Below are positions 17,823 through 26,189 of a stretch of 56,654 bases of DNA, one piece after another. The stretch comes from an uncultured Geobacteraceae bacterium. GTDB lineage: Bacteria > Desulfobacterota > Desulfuromonadia > Geobacterales > Pseudopelobacteraceae. The position numbers were made by a program, and so were the translations under genes. Location: assembly GCA_903875605.1 (NCBI GenBank), contig CAIQWT010000019.1, positions 1 through 56,654 on the forward strand. Reading direction: 5' to 3'. Position 1 is the stretch's first letter; each line of letters opens with the position of its first letter. The notes under the pieces were generated by a model. The model saw only the letters and a program-made list of their open reading frames with translations, searched no databases and was not told the origin of the DNA.

Positions 17823-17972
17823 ACCGCAAAGGCGCAAAGTACGCAAAGAAAATCACCGTCAAAACCTTTAGGTCTTTGGGTAAAATCTAAGCTGTTTTTT
17901 GTAGGTTTAAGTTTTTCACCGCACTTTACTTTTTTATCTTGGTTTCCTTTGCGTTCTTTGCGCCTTTGCGGT
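17823..17972. repeat. 150-bp element bounded by 26-bp inverted repeats
   Basis: The left arm at 17823-17848 (ACCGCAAAGGCGCAAAG...) and the right arm at 17947-17972 are reverse complements with one mismatch in 26. The interior is AT-rich and carries no gene. It sits between the permease and ATPase genes of an otherwise tight operon, and its arm supplies the codons of the spurious ATPase N-terminal extension. It resembles a MITE/REP-type interspersed element. Confidence 0.75.
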
Positions 17973-17984
17973 TCAAATGCCTGA

Positions 17985-19145
17985 CTACTCGCCCCGAAGA
18001 CTTCTCACCGGATCAAGTCTAAAAACCGATATCATCGGCCCGACACTGCCCAGTAAAGCTAAAAACAGACTAACCCCAAGAGATACAAATACAAACCAGG
18101 GAATGAACTCAGCAGATGCAGCAAAGACCGTTTTGGTGATGAACTGGGCTATAACGCTGCCGAAGAGATATCCGGCAAACCCGCCCAAAACGCCCAGCAT
18201 TGCCGCTTCCCCGCAAAAGATAAGCATAACCTCCCATCGGGTTCCCCCCATCGCCTTCATAAGCCCGATTTCCTTACCTCTTTCCAGCACCGTAGTACTC
18301 ATTGTACCGGCCACACTACTTCCTGCGGAGACCAGTACCACAGCAGTCACCATAAGCATCAGCAGCTTGACTTTAGCAAGCAGTCCTTCGGAGGTTCGGG
18401 CGGTTTGCCGCACTTCATTGACTTTAGCTGTCGGCACATGCCGTTGCAGTGTTAAAGCGCTCTGACGGAGAGAGTCCCTCCCTGCGGTCACCATGAGCCT
18501 GACAAGGGTAAGCTGGCCTTCAAGTCCAAGAGCCTGTTGAAGTTCAGGGAGTGCCATAAACAGGAGGTCATCCTCCTCACCGCCGGATGAAACAATGCCG
18601 GAAATCCGCAACTGTATTTTTTTATCAACGCCGGCCATCTCGACAACATCCCCGGCCTTTAACTTCATCCGTAACGCCAGGTCACTGCCTACAACAGTCT
18701 CACCAACCGCAGGCCAATTGCCATTAAGCTGCCACCATGGAAACAGCCGGCGAATATCACTGAAGTTGACCCCTTCCGCTATTACATCCGTGTTTTTCAT
18801 GTGCAAAGCGCCACGCAGATGAAATGAGACCTCAGCTTTCAGCCCGCTTTTAACAAGGGCCTCTTCCACCAAGCTCTGCCGCAGATACGCCGGGTCACTG
18901 ACAACACCAAAATTAAGTCCGCCACTGCCAATATCAAGGCGGGCCGATTCAGGGATGATGATCAGATTTGCTCCGTATTTACGAACCTCTTCAGCAACCC
19001 GTGTTTCCATAGAAAACGAAACAATGCCAAGAGCCGTAGCAAGGCTTGACGCCATAGCGAGCACCGCCAGTAAAAGCGCAGTACGTCCCTTACGGTGGGC
19101 AAGCGCACGTAAAACAAGGTGTATGAGCCAACGACGTTTATTCAT
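17985..19145 (-). CDS. ABC transporter permease, FtsX/MacB-like
   Basis: 386 aa. The classic MacB/FtsX plan: TM1 (TALLLAVLAMASSLATALGIVSF) after a basic N-terminus, a periplasmic domain with RRLFPWWQLNGNWPAVGETVVG, then three C-terminal TMs (VKLLMLMVTAVVLVSAGSSVAG; EVMLIFCGEAAMLGVLGGFAGYL; WFVFVSLGVSLFLALLGSV) ending LDPVRSLRGE. The signature KEIGLMKAMGGTRWEV sits between TM2 and TM3. It is homologous to the permease encoded just upstream (1-bp gap), and together they likely form a heterodimer with the ATPase at 17109. Same arrangement as cj1661/cj1662 in Campylobacter (from memory, not checked). Confidence 0.87.
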   Translation of the reverse strand: MNKRRWLIHLVLRALAHRKGRTALLLAVLAMASSLATALGIVSFSMETRVAEEVRKYGANLIIIPESARLDIGSGGLNFGVVSDPAYLRQSLVEEALVKSGLKAEVSFHLRGALHMKNTDVIAEGVNFSDIRRLFPWWQLNGNWPAVGETVVGSDLALRMKLKAGDVVEMAGVDKKIQLRISGIVSSGGEEDDLLFMALPELQQALGLEGQLTLVRLMVTAGRDSLRQSALTLQRHVPTAKVNEVRQTARTSEGLLAKVKLLMLMVTAVVLVSAGSSVAGTMSTTVLERGKEIGLMKAMGGTRWEVMLIFCGEAAMLGVLGGFAGYLFGSVIAQFITKTVFAASAEFIPWFVFVSLGVSLFLALLGSVGPMISVFRLDPVRSLRGE

Positions 19146-19146
19146 G

Positions 19147-20376
19147 TCAGCCTTTCAAAACAGTAACAGGTTCAATCAGGAGCGCCCGGCGCAGAGGCGT
19201 AACGCTACCGGCGATAGCAACTACCAAGGCGGATATAATAGCCGTAGGGAACAGCCAGAGCGGAGAAACTATTGCTGAGTTAAATACCGTGCGACTGATG
19301 ATCTGAGCAAGCTGGTCACCTAGCAAATATCCGATGATTCCTCCTGCAACAGAGATGATCAAGGTCTCGCCTACAAAGATAGCACTGATTTGGAAACGGT
19401 CCGCCCCAATCGCCTTCATCAAGGCTATTTCCGGACTCCTTTCAGCCATGGAAGCCATTAAACTGGTCGAAACGGCGGTTGCAGAAGCCACAAGCGCCAG
19501 AACCGTAAGGAGAAGCATCACGCTGTTAAGTTTCTTCAGAAGAGATCCCTCCGCACTTGCAATCTGCCAGATCGGCTTGGCACGGCTTCCAGCCATAACC
19601 TCTTCCACATTCTTGGCTACTGAAGTCACATAAGCAGTGCAATACCATTTTTCATATTCGTCCTTCGTCATCTTAGCCGGGTCTTTTTTACCGAAATCAT
19701 CCATCGGTACAGTAAGGGCGCTCACCTGAACCCGAGAGACTTTCCCCGGTTTCAGCAGAAGGGTCTGTACCGTAACAAGTGGAGCGAATAGCTGTTCCTC
19801 CTCGAAACCACCAGTGGTGACAACTCCTACAACACGGAAACGTTGATTTCGACCCCGAACACTTGTTTCAACATCACTTCCGGTATTGACGCCGAGTCGT
19901 TTAGCCAGGGCCGCGCCGATAATCGCTTCGTCTGGACCGTCAGGCCAGTTTCCGCTGACATCCCACCATGGAGCAATGCCCTTAATACCCTGTATTGAAA
20001 TATCCTCTCCCGGAACCTCCAGCTGTTTGGTAAACCAAGTTCCAGAAACGACCCCACGCTCTTTCCTGCCACCTGCAGCGAAGTCGGCAACACCATATAG
20101 ATAGGGTGCAAATCCGGTAATATTATATTTCCAAAAGACCGTCTTTATTTTTGGCAGGTCTTCTTCACGCAAAAAACCGCCCCCCTCAACGGCGGACGGT
20201 TCAAGCAAAATATTCGCACCATAGCTCCGAAGCTCCAGCGCCATTTTGTGGGATATTTCGCCGGCAATGCCGAGAAAGGCAGTAGCAACGGAGGCCCCCA
20301 TGGCTATAGAGAGGAAAACCAGGAAAACAGACTTAGGACGTTTGAGGAATGAATTTTTGAGAATTCGTAACAGCAC
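19147..20376 (-). CDS. ABC transporter permease, FtsX/MacB-like
   Basis: 409 aa starting at GTG 20376, 3 bp after the preceding stop. TM1 (SVFLVFLSIAMGASVATAFLGI), a periplasmic domain containing IAPWWDVSGNWPDGPDEAIIG (a counterpart of the WWQLNGNWP motif in the partner permease), the coupling segment SPEIALMKAIGADRFQI, and three C-terminal TMs ending LRRALLIEPVTVLKG. Both permeases share the PWW-x-L/V-x-GNWP motif, supporting a heterodimer from an old duplication. Within the operon it is preceded by a small 4-TM protein and the WG-repeat lipoprotein. Confidence 0.87.
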   Translation of the reverse strand: MLLRILKNSFLKRPKSVFLVFLSIAMGASVATAFLGIAGEISHKMALELRSYGANILLEPSAVEGGGFLREEDLPKIKTVFWKYNITGFAPYLYGVADFAAGGRKERGVVSGTWFTKQLEVPGEDISIQGIKGIAPWWDVSGNWPDGPDEAIIGAALAKRLGVNTGSDVETSVRGRNQRFRVVGVVTTGGFEEEQLFAPLVTVQTLLLKPGKVSRVQVSALTVPMDDFGKKDPAKMTKDEYEKWYCTAYVTSVAKNVEEVMAGSRAKPIWQIASAEGSLLKKLNSVMLLLTVLALVASATAVSTSLMASMAERSPEIALMKAIGADRFQISAIFVGETLIISVAGGIIGYLLGDQLAQIISRTVFNSAIVSPLWLFPTAIISALVVAIAGSVTPLRRALLIEPVTVLKG

Positions 20377-20379
20377 AGT

Positions 20380-20802
20380 TTAAAGACCGATGAGTTCCGC
20401 ACGCAATTCAGACGGTAGCGATTCCTTGAGCAGATCAACTTTCTTTTGCATACGCCTCCACGCGTAAATCCCCCAGACAACTGCAGCAAACATCATGATA
20501 TGTTTTACCGCCAGCGCCGGAATCTGAAGTTTGTCTGCTGCATTTGCCCATTCAAAACTAGTGTAGAAGATTGTGCGCGGCACTCCACCCAGGACTACCC
20601 ACCAGAGAGCAAATTTGAATAGTTTTTTCATCTGGGAGTTCGTCTTCAGGAAAAAGAGCGTTGCCTGCGGTGTATTCATGGTTGCCTGTATGCGCATAAT
20701 CGCATGCAGCGCGAAGCCGCTTCCCACAAGCAGACCGGTAGCCATGTCGTGGAAATAGTTATTCATCATAATGGCTACGCCGAGCCCTGGACCTATATGC
20801 AT
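20380..20802 (-). CDS. small four-TM membrane protein, unknown function
   Basis: 140 aa with about four hydrophobic segments (residues 18-36, 62-80, 93-115 and a weaker N-terminal one). Histidines occur in or near membrane segments: NYFHDMATG, FALHAIMR and AVKHIMMF, an arrangement that could hold haem as in CopD- or b-type membrane cytochromes, but this is speculation. The tail is charged (RRMQKKVDLLKESLP). It is tightly packed between the WG-repeat lipoprotein (2-bp gap) and the first ABC permease (3-bp gap), so it probably works with the transporter. I do not recognise the family with certainty. Confidence 0.6.
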   Translation of the reverse strand: MHIGPGLGVAIMMNNYFHDMATGLLVGSGFALHAIMRIQATMNTPQATLFFLKTNSQMKKLFKFALWWVVLGGVPRTIFYTSFEWANAADKLQIPALAVKHIMMFAAVVWGIYAWRRMQKKVDLLKESLPSELRAELIGL

Positions 20803-20804
20803 GG

Positions 20805-21887
20805 TTATTTTCCCTTTGGAGCGTCAGTATTGAAATGTGTATTGTAATGTGTGTATTGGTCAATTGAGCGTTGATCCCATTCAAAGCGGGGCTCAATAAC
20901 CATTTTGCCGGTTTTATCGATAAAACCGCACTTTTCACCCACTCTGACCGGCGCTATCCCTGCTACAAATATTGAACCGGAATCAAACTGTGGCTTGATT
21001 ACCATCTTACCCTGTTTGTCTATATACCCGACCTTCCCTTTTTCTATCATCGGCGCCAAACCCTCAGTAAAGATTGTTGGTGTGCGGAACTCCTGAGAGA
21101 TGATCTGTTTCCCGGTTTTGTCTATCAACTGCCAGACATCCTTATTTTTCACCGCAGCCACCCCATCACTGAAGTTTGTTGCTTCACTGTATTGCGCCGG
21201 AATAACCATATTACCAGTATGATCGATATATCCTACCATGCCGAATTTTCCGTTGATCTTGACCATAGCAAGTCCATCACGGAACAGTGCTGCCTGAAAA
21301 TACTTTTCCGGTATTACAACTTTTCCGCTCTTATCAATATAACCATACTTACTACCGTTTTTTACAGTGGCAAGCCCTTCAGAAAACTGAGCGGCGTCGG
21401 CGAACTGGGGTTTTATAACTACTTTACCCTTGTCATTGATAAACCCGGACTTGCCGACGTTACCCTCCTGCACAACTACTGCTGCCATACCTTCGGTAAA
21501 AGCAAAAGTGGACAGGTATTCATAATCGATAACCATCTTTCCTGTTTGATCTATGTAACCCCACTTTTCTCCTTTCCGGACCGATGCTCTGCCGTTCAGA
21601 AAAATAGATGCCGCATCGAAACTTGCAGGGATTACGATCTTGCCATTTGTGTCGATATAGCCGTCCTTGCCGTTGACATGAACCGCAGCAAGACCCTCGG
21701 AAAAGAGAGAGGCAGAGTCGAATTGGGCAGGAATTACCGTGATACCGCCACGGTCACAATAACCGTATTTACCGTTCTGTTTCACCAGAATCCGTAAAGA
21801 ATTATCCAGAGCAGGCTTCTTTTCATCCCGGTTGCAAGCTGTGCATAGTGTCAGCAATGCGAGTGTAAGTAACAGTAAACGTTTCAT
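20805..21887 (-). CDS. WG-repeat lipoprotein
   Basis: 360 aa. A lipoprotein signal with lipobox LCTAC (Cys18) is followed by nine consecutive WG/KWG-type repeats of about 35 residues (PF14903 style): YGYCDRGGITVIPAQFDSA, DGYIDTNGKIVIPASFD, WGYIDQTGKMVIDYEY, and so on to CGFIDKTGKMVIEPRFEW. The ATG has a perfect GGAGGT 5 bp upstream. Such repeats form beta-rich scaffolds on the cell surface or in the periplasm; no enzymatic residues are evident. It lies 78 bp after resB and 2 bp before a small membrane-protein gene. The partner is unknown; association with the cytochrome maturation or transport complex is an inference from position. Confidence 0.82.
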   Translation of the reverse strand: MKRLLLLTLALLTLCTACNRDEKKPALDNSLRILVKQNGKYGYCDRGGITVIPAQFDSASLFSEGLAAVHVNGKDGYIDTNGKIVIPASFDAASIFLNGRASVRKGEKWGYIDQTGKMVIDYEYLSTFAFTEGMAAVVVQEGNVGKSGFINDKGKVVIKPQFADAAQFSEGLATVKNGSKYGYIDKSGKVVIPEKYFQAALFRDGLAMVKINGKFGMVGYIDHTGNMVIPAQYSEATNFSDGVAAVKNKDVWQLIDKTGKQIISQEFRTPTIFTEGLAPMIEKGKVGYIDKQGKMVIKPQFDSGSIFVAGIAPVRVGEKCGFIDKTGKMVIEPRFEWDQRSIDQYTHYNTHFNTDAPKGK

Positions 21888-21965
21888 TTAGACCTCCGTA
21901 AATATTGTTTAAGGAGCGATGTGGGAGGAGCTAGAGCCGATGATGGGTGAGAAAGTCATGACCAC

Positions 21966-23330
21966 TCATCGTTCCTCGCTTACTGTTTCCCCAACTATTT
22001 CTCCAAAAAGTTTAACAAATTCATCTTCCGCCAGACTTTTGTAATACTCAGAGCGACCGGCAACGACCAGAGAGAGCACACCATTCTGCTCCCTTACGGC
22101 ACCGAGGATCTCTCGCCGGTAAAAAAGCAGTCGCCAGATGACACCGATTGTTGCGAGAGCAAAACCGGCATACAGGATTGATAGGCCGCGCTGCTTAACT
22201 ACGTAAAAGCGAACCCAGAAAGGCATATCACGCATTTCAAGACGATAACCGGCAAACTCCAGAGCCCCGTTTTTCGGGACAAGTCCTTCGGCTATCTTCT
22301 TCCCGTACTGTTCTACGGCAATGAAGAACACCGGATTGTTAAATTCCATGGAACGTGTAGCCCGTTTACCATCATCCAGAACATAATCCGGGTAGAAAGT
22401 TGCAGTAAACGTGAACCCGGCCAAGGTAAAGTGGTCCGGCTTCATCTTCAGGACGTCAAGCTTTATATACGATCCTTCTATTTCCCTGCCTGAATTATCT
22501 TTGACTACAAAAAGCGGAGATACTCCAAGATGCTTGAACACAAAAGAGGTATGTTCTGTTGTATACGGTCGGTTGATGTCAACTTCATGGGTTCCGCCCT
22601 TGGCGTCAGCCAGGACAATGCTGATTCCGGTTGGAGTATTGTGTTCAACACGGGGAATAATACTTTTTACTGTCAGAGTTACATCCGGCGGAGAGCCTAT
22701 CTCCGGTATTTTCGGGCTGGGTGAAGCGTTGTAACGGCTGAGTTCACCCTGAAATGATTCCCCCTGAGCAAGGTCAAGATACCCGATAAACTCGGTATAA
22801 ACACTGATAAGTCCACCAAGCAGAATGAGAAAGAAGCTGACGTGAAAGAGCATAAACGCGAGCGGCGACAAGCGGTTTTTAACCCCATAGAACCCGGCAG
22901 CATCGCCAAGGATGGTAAAGCCACCACCCTTGACGCGGCTAAGAACTGTGTCACCGCTGGTAGTCGCTGGTAGTGTGTAGCATTTCCGAAATGGGTATCC
23001 ACCCGCAGTCTCCGGATCGGTGATTTTTGTTTCTGATAAAATTATGCGGCTTTTGACGATAGGCCATCGCTGCCAAAGCACAAGTGACAGGTTAAGAAAA
23101 AAAAGCAGCCAGAGTGTTATGGTGATAGGTGATGAGTATATTGTCGTCAACCCAAGAGTATCGAGAATAGCTACCAATGAGGGGGAACTCTTTTGCCACT
23201 CAAGGTATATCGACTTTAGCAGTTTCTGCTGAGGCACGACGAGGCCAAGGGCAAAAATCATACCAAGCAGGCTGATAAGCAGGATTGTAAACCTGAGAGA
23301 GCTGAGATATTTGATTGTTTTTTTTATCAT
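21966..23330 (-). CDS. resB: cytochrome c biogenesis protein ResB
   Basis: About 454 aa from the ATG at 23330. An upstream ATG at 23384 adds an 18-residue stretch read from the repeat-like hairpin between the genes, so it is considered less likely, although no clear Shine-Dalgarno site marks either start. Typical ResB layout: KYLSSLRFTILLISLLG (TM1), TM2 ending in LVLWQRWP, TM3 with a histidine (FMLFHVSFFLILLGG), a large periplasmic domain, and the final TM (LSILYAGFALATIGVIWRLLFYRRE). With CcsA/CcsB it forms the system II complex that exports haem and attaches it to CxxCH motifs in the periplasm, fitting the cytochromes encoded upstream. ccsB lies 76 bp upstream of this start. Confidence 0.88.
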   Translation of the reverse strand: MIKKTIKYLSSLRFTILLISLLGMIFALGLVVPQQKLLKSIYLEWQKSSPSLVAILDTLGLTTIYSSPITITLWLLFFLNLSLVLWQRWPIVKSRIILSETKITDPETAGGYPFRKCYTLPATTSGDTVLSRVKGGGFTILGDAAGFYGVKNRLSPLAFMLFHVSFFLILLGGLISVYTEFIGYLDLAQGESFQGELSRYNASPSPKIPEIGSPPDVTLTVKSIIPRVEHNTPTGISIVLADAKGGTHEVDINRPYTTEHTSFVFKHLGVSPLFVVKDNSGREIEGSYIKLDVLKMKPDHFTLAGFTFTATFYPDYVLDDGKRATRSMEFNNPVFFIAVEQYGKKIAEGLVPKNGALEFAGYRLEMRDMPFWVRFYVVKQRGLSILYAGFALATIGVIWRLLFYRREILGAVREQNGVLSLVVAGRSEYYKSLAEDEFVKLFGEIVGETVSEER

Positions 23331-23349
23331 AGAGAAATGAGGGATGAGC

Positions 23350-23399
23350 GGTGAAGGATGAGGGATGATCTTTTCATCTATCATCCCTCATCTTTCATC
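23350..23399. repeat. hairpin repeat between ccsB and resB
   Basis: Arms at 23350-23369 (GGTGAAGGATGAGGGATGAT) and 23380-23399 are reverse complements at 18 of 20 positions, including a perfect 13-bp core, around a 10-nt loop. Related TCATCCCTCA strings occur at 9660-9680. It is probably an intergenic repeat that folds in the ccsB-resB transcript and may modulate processing or translation. Confidence 0.6.
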
Positions 23400-23406
23400 G
23401 GTTCGT

Positions 23407-24243
23407 TTACCTTACTTGAAACACATGCAGGCTGGAGTTTACAACCAGGTTAACACCGAAGAAACAGATAATAACTGTGCTCAGAGCGGCAATAGCAAGC
23501 CAGGCCAGACGTTTTTCGCGCCAACCGAACGTTACACGCAGATGAATGGTAATGCCATAGGTAAGCCATGAGATTAGAGACCAGGTTTCGACCGGATCCC
23601 AGGCCCAGTAGCTCCCCCAGAGATCTTTTGCCCAGATTGCACCTGCAGATATCATGATGGTATCAGTAATAAACCCGAAAACAACATAGCGGAAAATCAG
23701 TTCATCTAATCGACCAAGAGAAGGGAAGCGATCATAGGAGGGGTTCGGCACTGCCAGAGATTCACTCTTCTGCTTCAATAAAAAGACAACTCCAGCTGCC
23801 ATGGCAAGAGAATAAGCGCCGAAAGAAAGCCAGGCAAAATAGACGTGTATGTACAGCCAGATGGTTTTAAGGCTCGCTGCCATTGGTGTGAGGGCTGGAT
23901 TCTGCATATAACCGTAGCCCATCATGACGACAACAAGCGGTGTGGTTGCTGCAGCCAACCCCTGCAGCAGCTTGTTTTGCCAACCGACGAAGAGCGTACC
24001 TAATATAATGAACCACCCGCCCATCAGTGCGTACTCGTAGTGGCCTGACCAGGGAAGATGGCCGGTGGCAACAAAACGCGCGACGATTGCTGCAGTATGA
24101 CCAAGAAATCCTGCAGCGATCAGCAGGGTTAATTTGTTCATTGTGCGCGGATTCTTGAAGACGAATGAGTAGATGAAACCTCCTGCCGCCAGCGCATAAG
24201 AAACTAAAGCTACCCAATAAAAAACCATTTCCCAGAATGCCAT
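23407..24243 (-). CDS. ccsB: cytochrome c biogenesis protein CcsB (CcsA family)
   Basis: 278 aa with eight TM segments. The tryptophan-rich WWD-type haem-binding loop reads KDLWGSYWAWDPVETWSLISWL (about residues 203-224), with flanking histidines in LPWSGHYEYALMG, WLYIHVYFAWLSFG and YGITIHLRV, the expected haem ligands. CcsA/CcsB together with ResB carries haem across the membrane and ligates it to apocytochromes. It lies directly upstream of resB in the same orientation and downstream of a ResB-like gene (151-bp gap). The family's usual length is about 270-320 aa. Confidence 0.92.
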   Translation of the reverse strand: MAFWEMVFYWVALVSYALAAGGFIYSFVFKNPRTMNKLTLLIAAGFLGHTAAIVARFVATGHLPWSGHYEYALMGGWFIILGTLFVGWQNKLLQGLAAATTPLVVVMMGYGYMQNPALTPMAASLKTIWLYIHVYFAWLSFGAYSLAMAAGVVFLLKQKSESLAVPNPSYDRFPSLGRLDELIFRYVVFGFITDTIMISAGAIWAKDLWGSYWAWDPVETWSLISWLTYGITIHLRVTFGWREKRLAWLAIAALSTVIICFFGVNLVVNSSLHVFQVR

Positions 24244-24394
24244 ATTATAATCCTTTTTCTGCCTTAACCTGTGGTTTGCGGCCAGTTGCAGTTATTAAAA
24301 ACATCCTTCTGTGTTAAGACGGCATGATCGAAAAGATAAACGCAGTAATAAGCCGTAGTTTTTACACACTTTAACTCTTTGTATCAGTCAAGGT

Positions 24395-25585
24395 TCAAAT
24401 GCCGTTGCTGGTTCTGATGCTTGTAATACGCTTATTAGTTTCAGCACCGGCGGACCTGACGGCACAACCTTCCGGCGCTTCTTCCAACCAGACCCGCTTG
24501 GGCCGTATCAGGGAACGCAGTAACAGACCAAATAGCGTGATAATGCCACCAATCACCAGCAGGCCTTTGTGCCTTCTGTGAACGACATGAATTTCAGACC
24601 ACTGCCCCATTTTTGCACAGGAGAGAACAAATTCTCCTTGGGTGACTTGCTGATCAACCTGAAATGCCATTTCAGTAACTGTTTTTGTGTCGCCACGGGA
24701 GAGAACCACCAACAGGTTATTTGCTTCCGGCTGATAATAAACACCACCACCGATATATGTGCCCTGGAACAAACCATAGAAGCTGTAAACGCCGCGTTTT
24801 TGTACAAGCGGATCCAGCTTGACCAATTCGTTGAATAAAACGACCGAATCCAGTGTCTTAACGACAATCTGCGGTTCAAAAATCATCTTTGTCATCGCAA
24901 TATCGTACTCACCGTAACTGATCGGATTACCGGGTACAAGAATCCTTTTTTGCTCCACGCCGTCATCTGAAAACAGTGATACCTCGGTTGCTCCCTTTGG
25001 TAAACTGGCAGATGGAAAGAGCTGTTTAGTGATGACCAATTGCGGCAATGTATCAAGCTTGTTGGCAAGAAGCCCTTTGTTAATCCGTCGGTAAGATTCG
25101 ATACGACTTAACTTGGTAGCAGGACCCATGCCGTCCAGCAGTGTCCCGGAAAACTGATGCAGGTTATCCCATATCCCGACAGAGAGGAGGATTAACAACC
25201 CCGCATAAAAGATTGTGCTGCCGAAGTAGCCGTAATCTTTCTTTTCTCCATACGAACCATCAGGAGTAAAGATGTATCCGGCATCGCTCAACAATTGCTG
25301 AGTTTCGATTCTCGGCATACGGAGCGAGACAGCAGACTGCGGTCGTCCGTAAGCATTGCTGTATCGTATTGTTTTACCTCCTCTGAAAAGATACCAGAAC
25401 AAACGGAAGGCGACTATAAACGCAAATGAGGCATTGTTGGCAAGTATCAGCTTTGTGGGGTTAATAACAGGGAGTTGAATATGAAGAGTCACGCTCAGAA
25501 TAACCAGAACGGGGATAATCAAAAATATGAGTAACGACCACGGAGAAACAAAGAGCAGTCGAAAAAATTTAGTGTCGGTATTCAT
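24395..25585 (-). CDS. ResB-like cytochrome biogenesis-associated membrane protein
   Basis: 396 aa. TM1 (LLIFLIIPVLVILSVTLHI), TM2 (FAFIVAFRLFWYLFRGG), TM3 (STIFYAGLLILLSVGIWDNLHQF), a periplasmic domain of about 190 residues, and a final TM (GLLVIGGIITLFGLLLRSLIRP). This is the ResB topology, and YDIAMTKMIFEP in the loop plus the basic exit segment RPKRVWLEE match ResB-like proteins, although key residues of ResB proper are hard to place. It sits directly upstream of ccsB, so it may be an accessory or dedicated haem-handling subunit. It differs from the resB product at 21966 and the protein at 14410. Confidence 0.65.
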   Translation of the reverse strand: MNTDTKFFRLLFVSPWSLLIFLIIPVLVILSVTLHIQLPVINPTKLILANNASFAFIVAFRLFWYLFRGGKTIRYSNAYGRPQSAVSLRMPRIETQQLLSDAGYIFTPDGSYGEKKDYGYFGSTIFYAGLLILLSVGIWDNLHQFSGTLLDGMGPATKLSRIESYRRINKGLLANKLDTLPQLVITKQLFPSASLPKGATEVSLFSDDGVEQKRILVPGNPISYGEYDIAMTKMIFEPQIVVKTLDSVVLFNELVKLDPLVQKRGVYSFYGLFQGTYIGGGVYYQPEANNLLVVLSRGDTKTVTEMAFQVDQQVTQGEFVLSCAKMGQWSEIHVVHRRHKGLLVIGGIITLFGLLLRSLIRPKRVWLEEAPEGCAVRSAGAETNKRITSIRTSNGI

Positions 25586-25682
25586 CGGCTATTATGGTCC
25601 TTTTGCAGTAAAGAAATGCATCCCTCGTTGTTCATCGTTTCAATTTCATCGGTCCTAGCAAATCATTCCTTCACAACTCTAT

Positions 25683-26189
25683 TTACTTAAGCTCATCATG
25701 CTGATTCAACCCGGCCAGTTCCATCTTGCCGCTCTTTGCGCGGGCAAAGGTCAGGCGCATATCTGTATTGTAGTGGTCATTTGAAACACGGTAGACAAGC
25801 ACATGAATGTTGTTTGGGCGGGTTTCAAAACTGGATTCTTTGGGATTTTTAAGTATTCCGACCTTCTGTCTGGTTTGTTGGAATTTCTCGACAAATTGGC
25901 TTTCACTCCCTAATTGCTGAAATCCGGGAGACGCCTCTTTATATAGCGCTGAAAAATTACCGGCTTCTAGTTGCTTAAGAACTTTGGTTGCGACTGCTCT
26001 GACATCAATCATGTCCTGTGGCGAGGCCGCAGGCACGACTGCTTTGTCCTGAGGTGCTGCCGCTACGTTACCCTGAGGTGTTCCAGCGGGCGCCACCGGT
26101 TTTGACGCTTGTTCCTTCGATTTACAACCTAAAGTGGCAATTACGACAATAACAAGAATTGCCGGCAATAAACAACGTAGATATTTCAT
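25683..26189 (-). CDS. periplasmic lipoprotein, DUF4019/NTF2-like
   Basis: 168 aa. Signal with lipobox TLGC (Cys22), then a low-complexity linker rich in Pro, Ala and Gln (residues 25-60), then a compact domain beginning DVRAVATKVLKQLEAGNFSALYKEASPGFQQ. This resembles DUF4019-type stress-associated lipoproteins. ACGGAG lies upstream of the ATG, giving a confident start. It is the first gene after the terminator that closes the cytochrome operon, 97 bp before the ResB-like gene, and may head the maturation/transport operon. Function unknown. Confidence 0.65.
   Translation of the reverse strand: MKYLRCLLPAILVIVVIATLGCKSKEQASKPVAPAGTPQGNVAAAPQDKAVVPAASPQDMIDVRAVATKVLKQLEAGNFSALYKEASPGFQQLGSESQFVEKFQQTRQKVGILKNPKESSFETRPNNIHVLVYRVSNDHYNTDMRLTFARAKSGKMELAGLNQHDELK

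Noticed and set aside
17789-17846. Longer ATPase N-terminus from ATG 17846
   Set aside because: The extra residues are read from the inverted-repeat arm; the ATG at 17789 begins the normal ABC start.
21192-21797. 201-aa plus-strand frame
   Set aside because: Antisense to the WG-repeat lipoprotein; it arises from the repeat composition.
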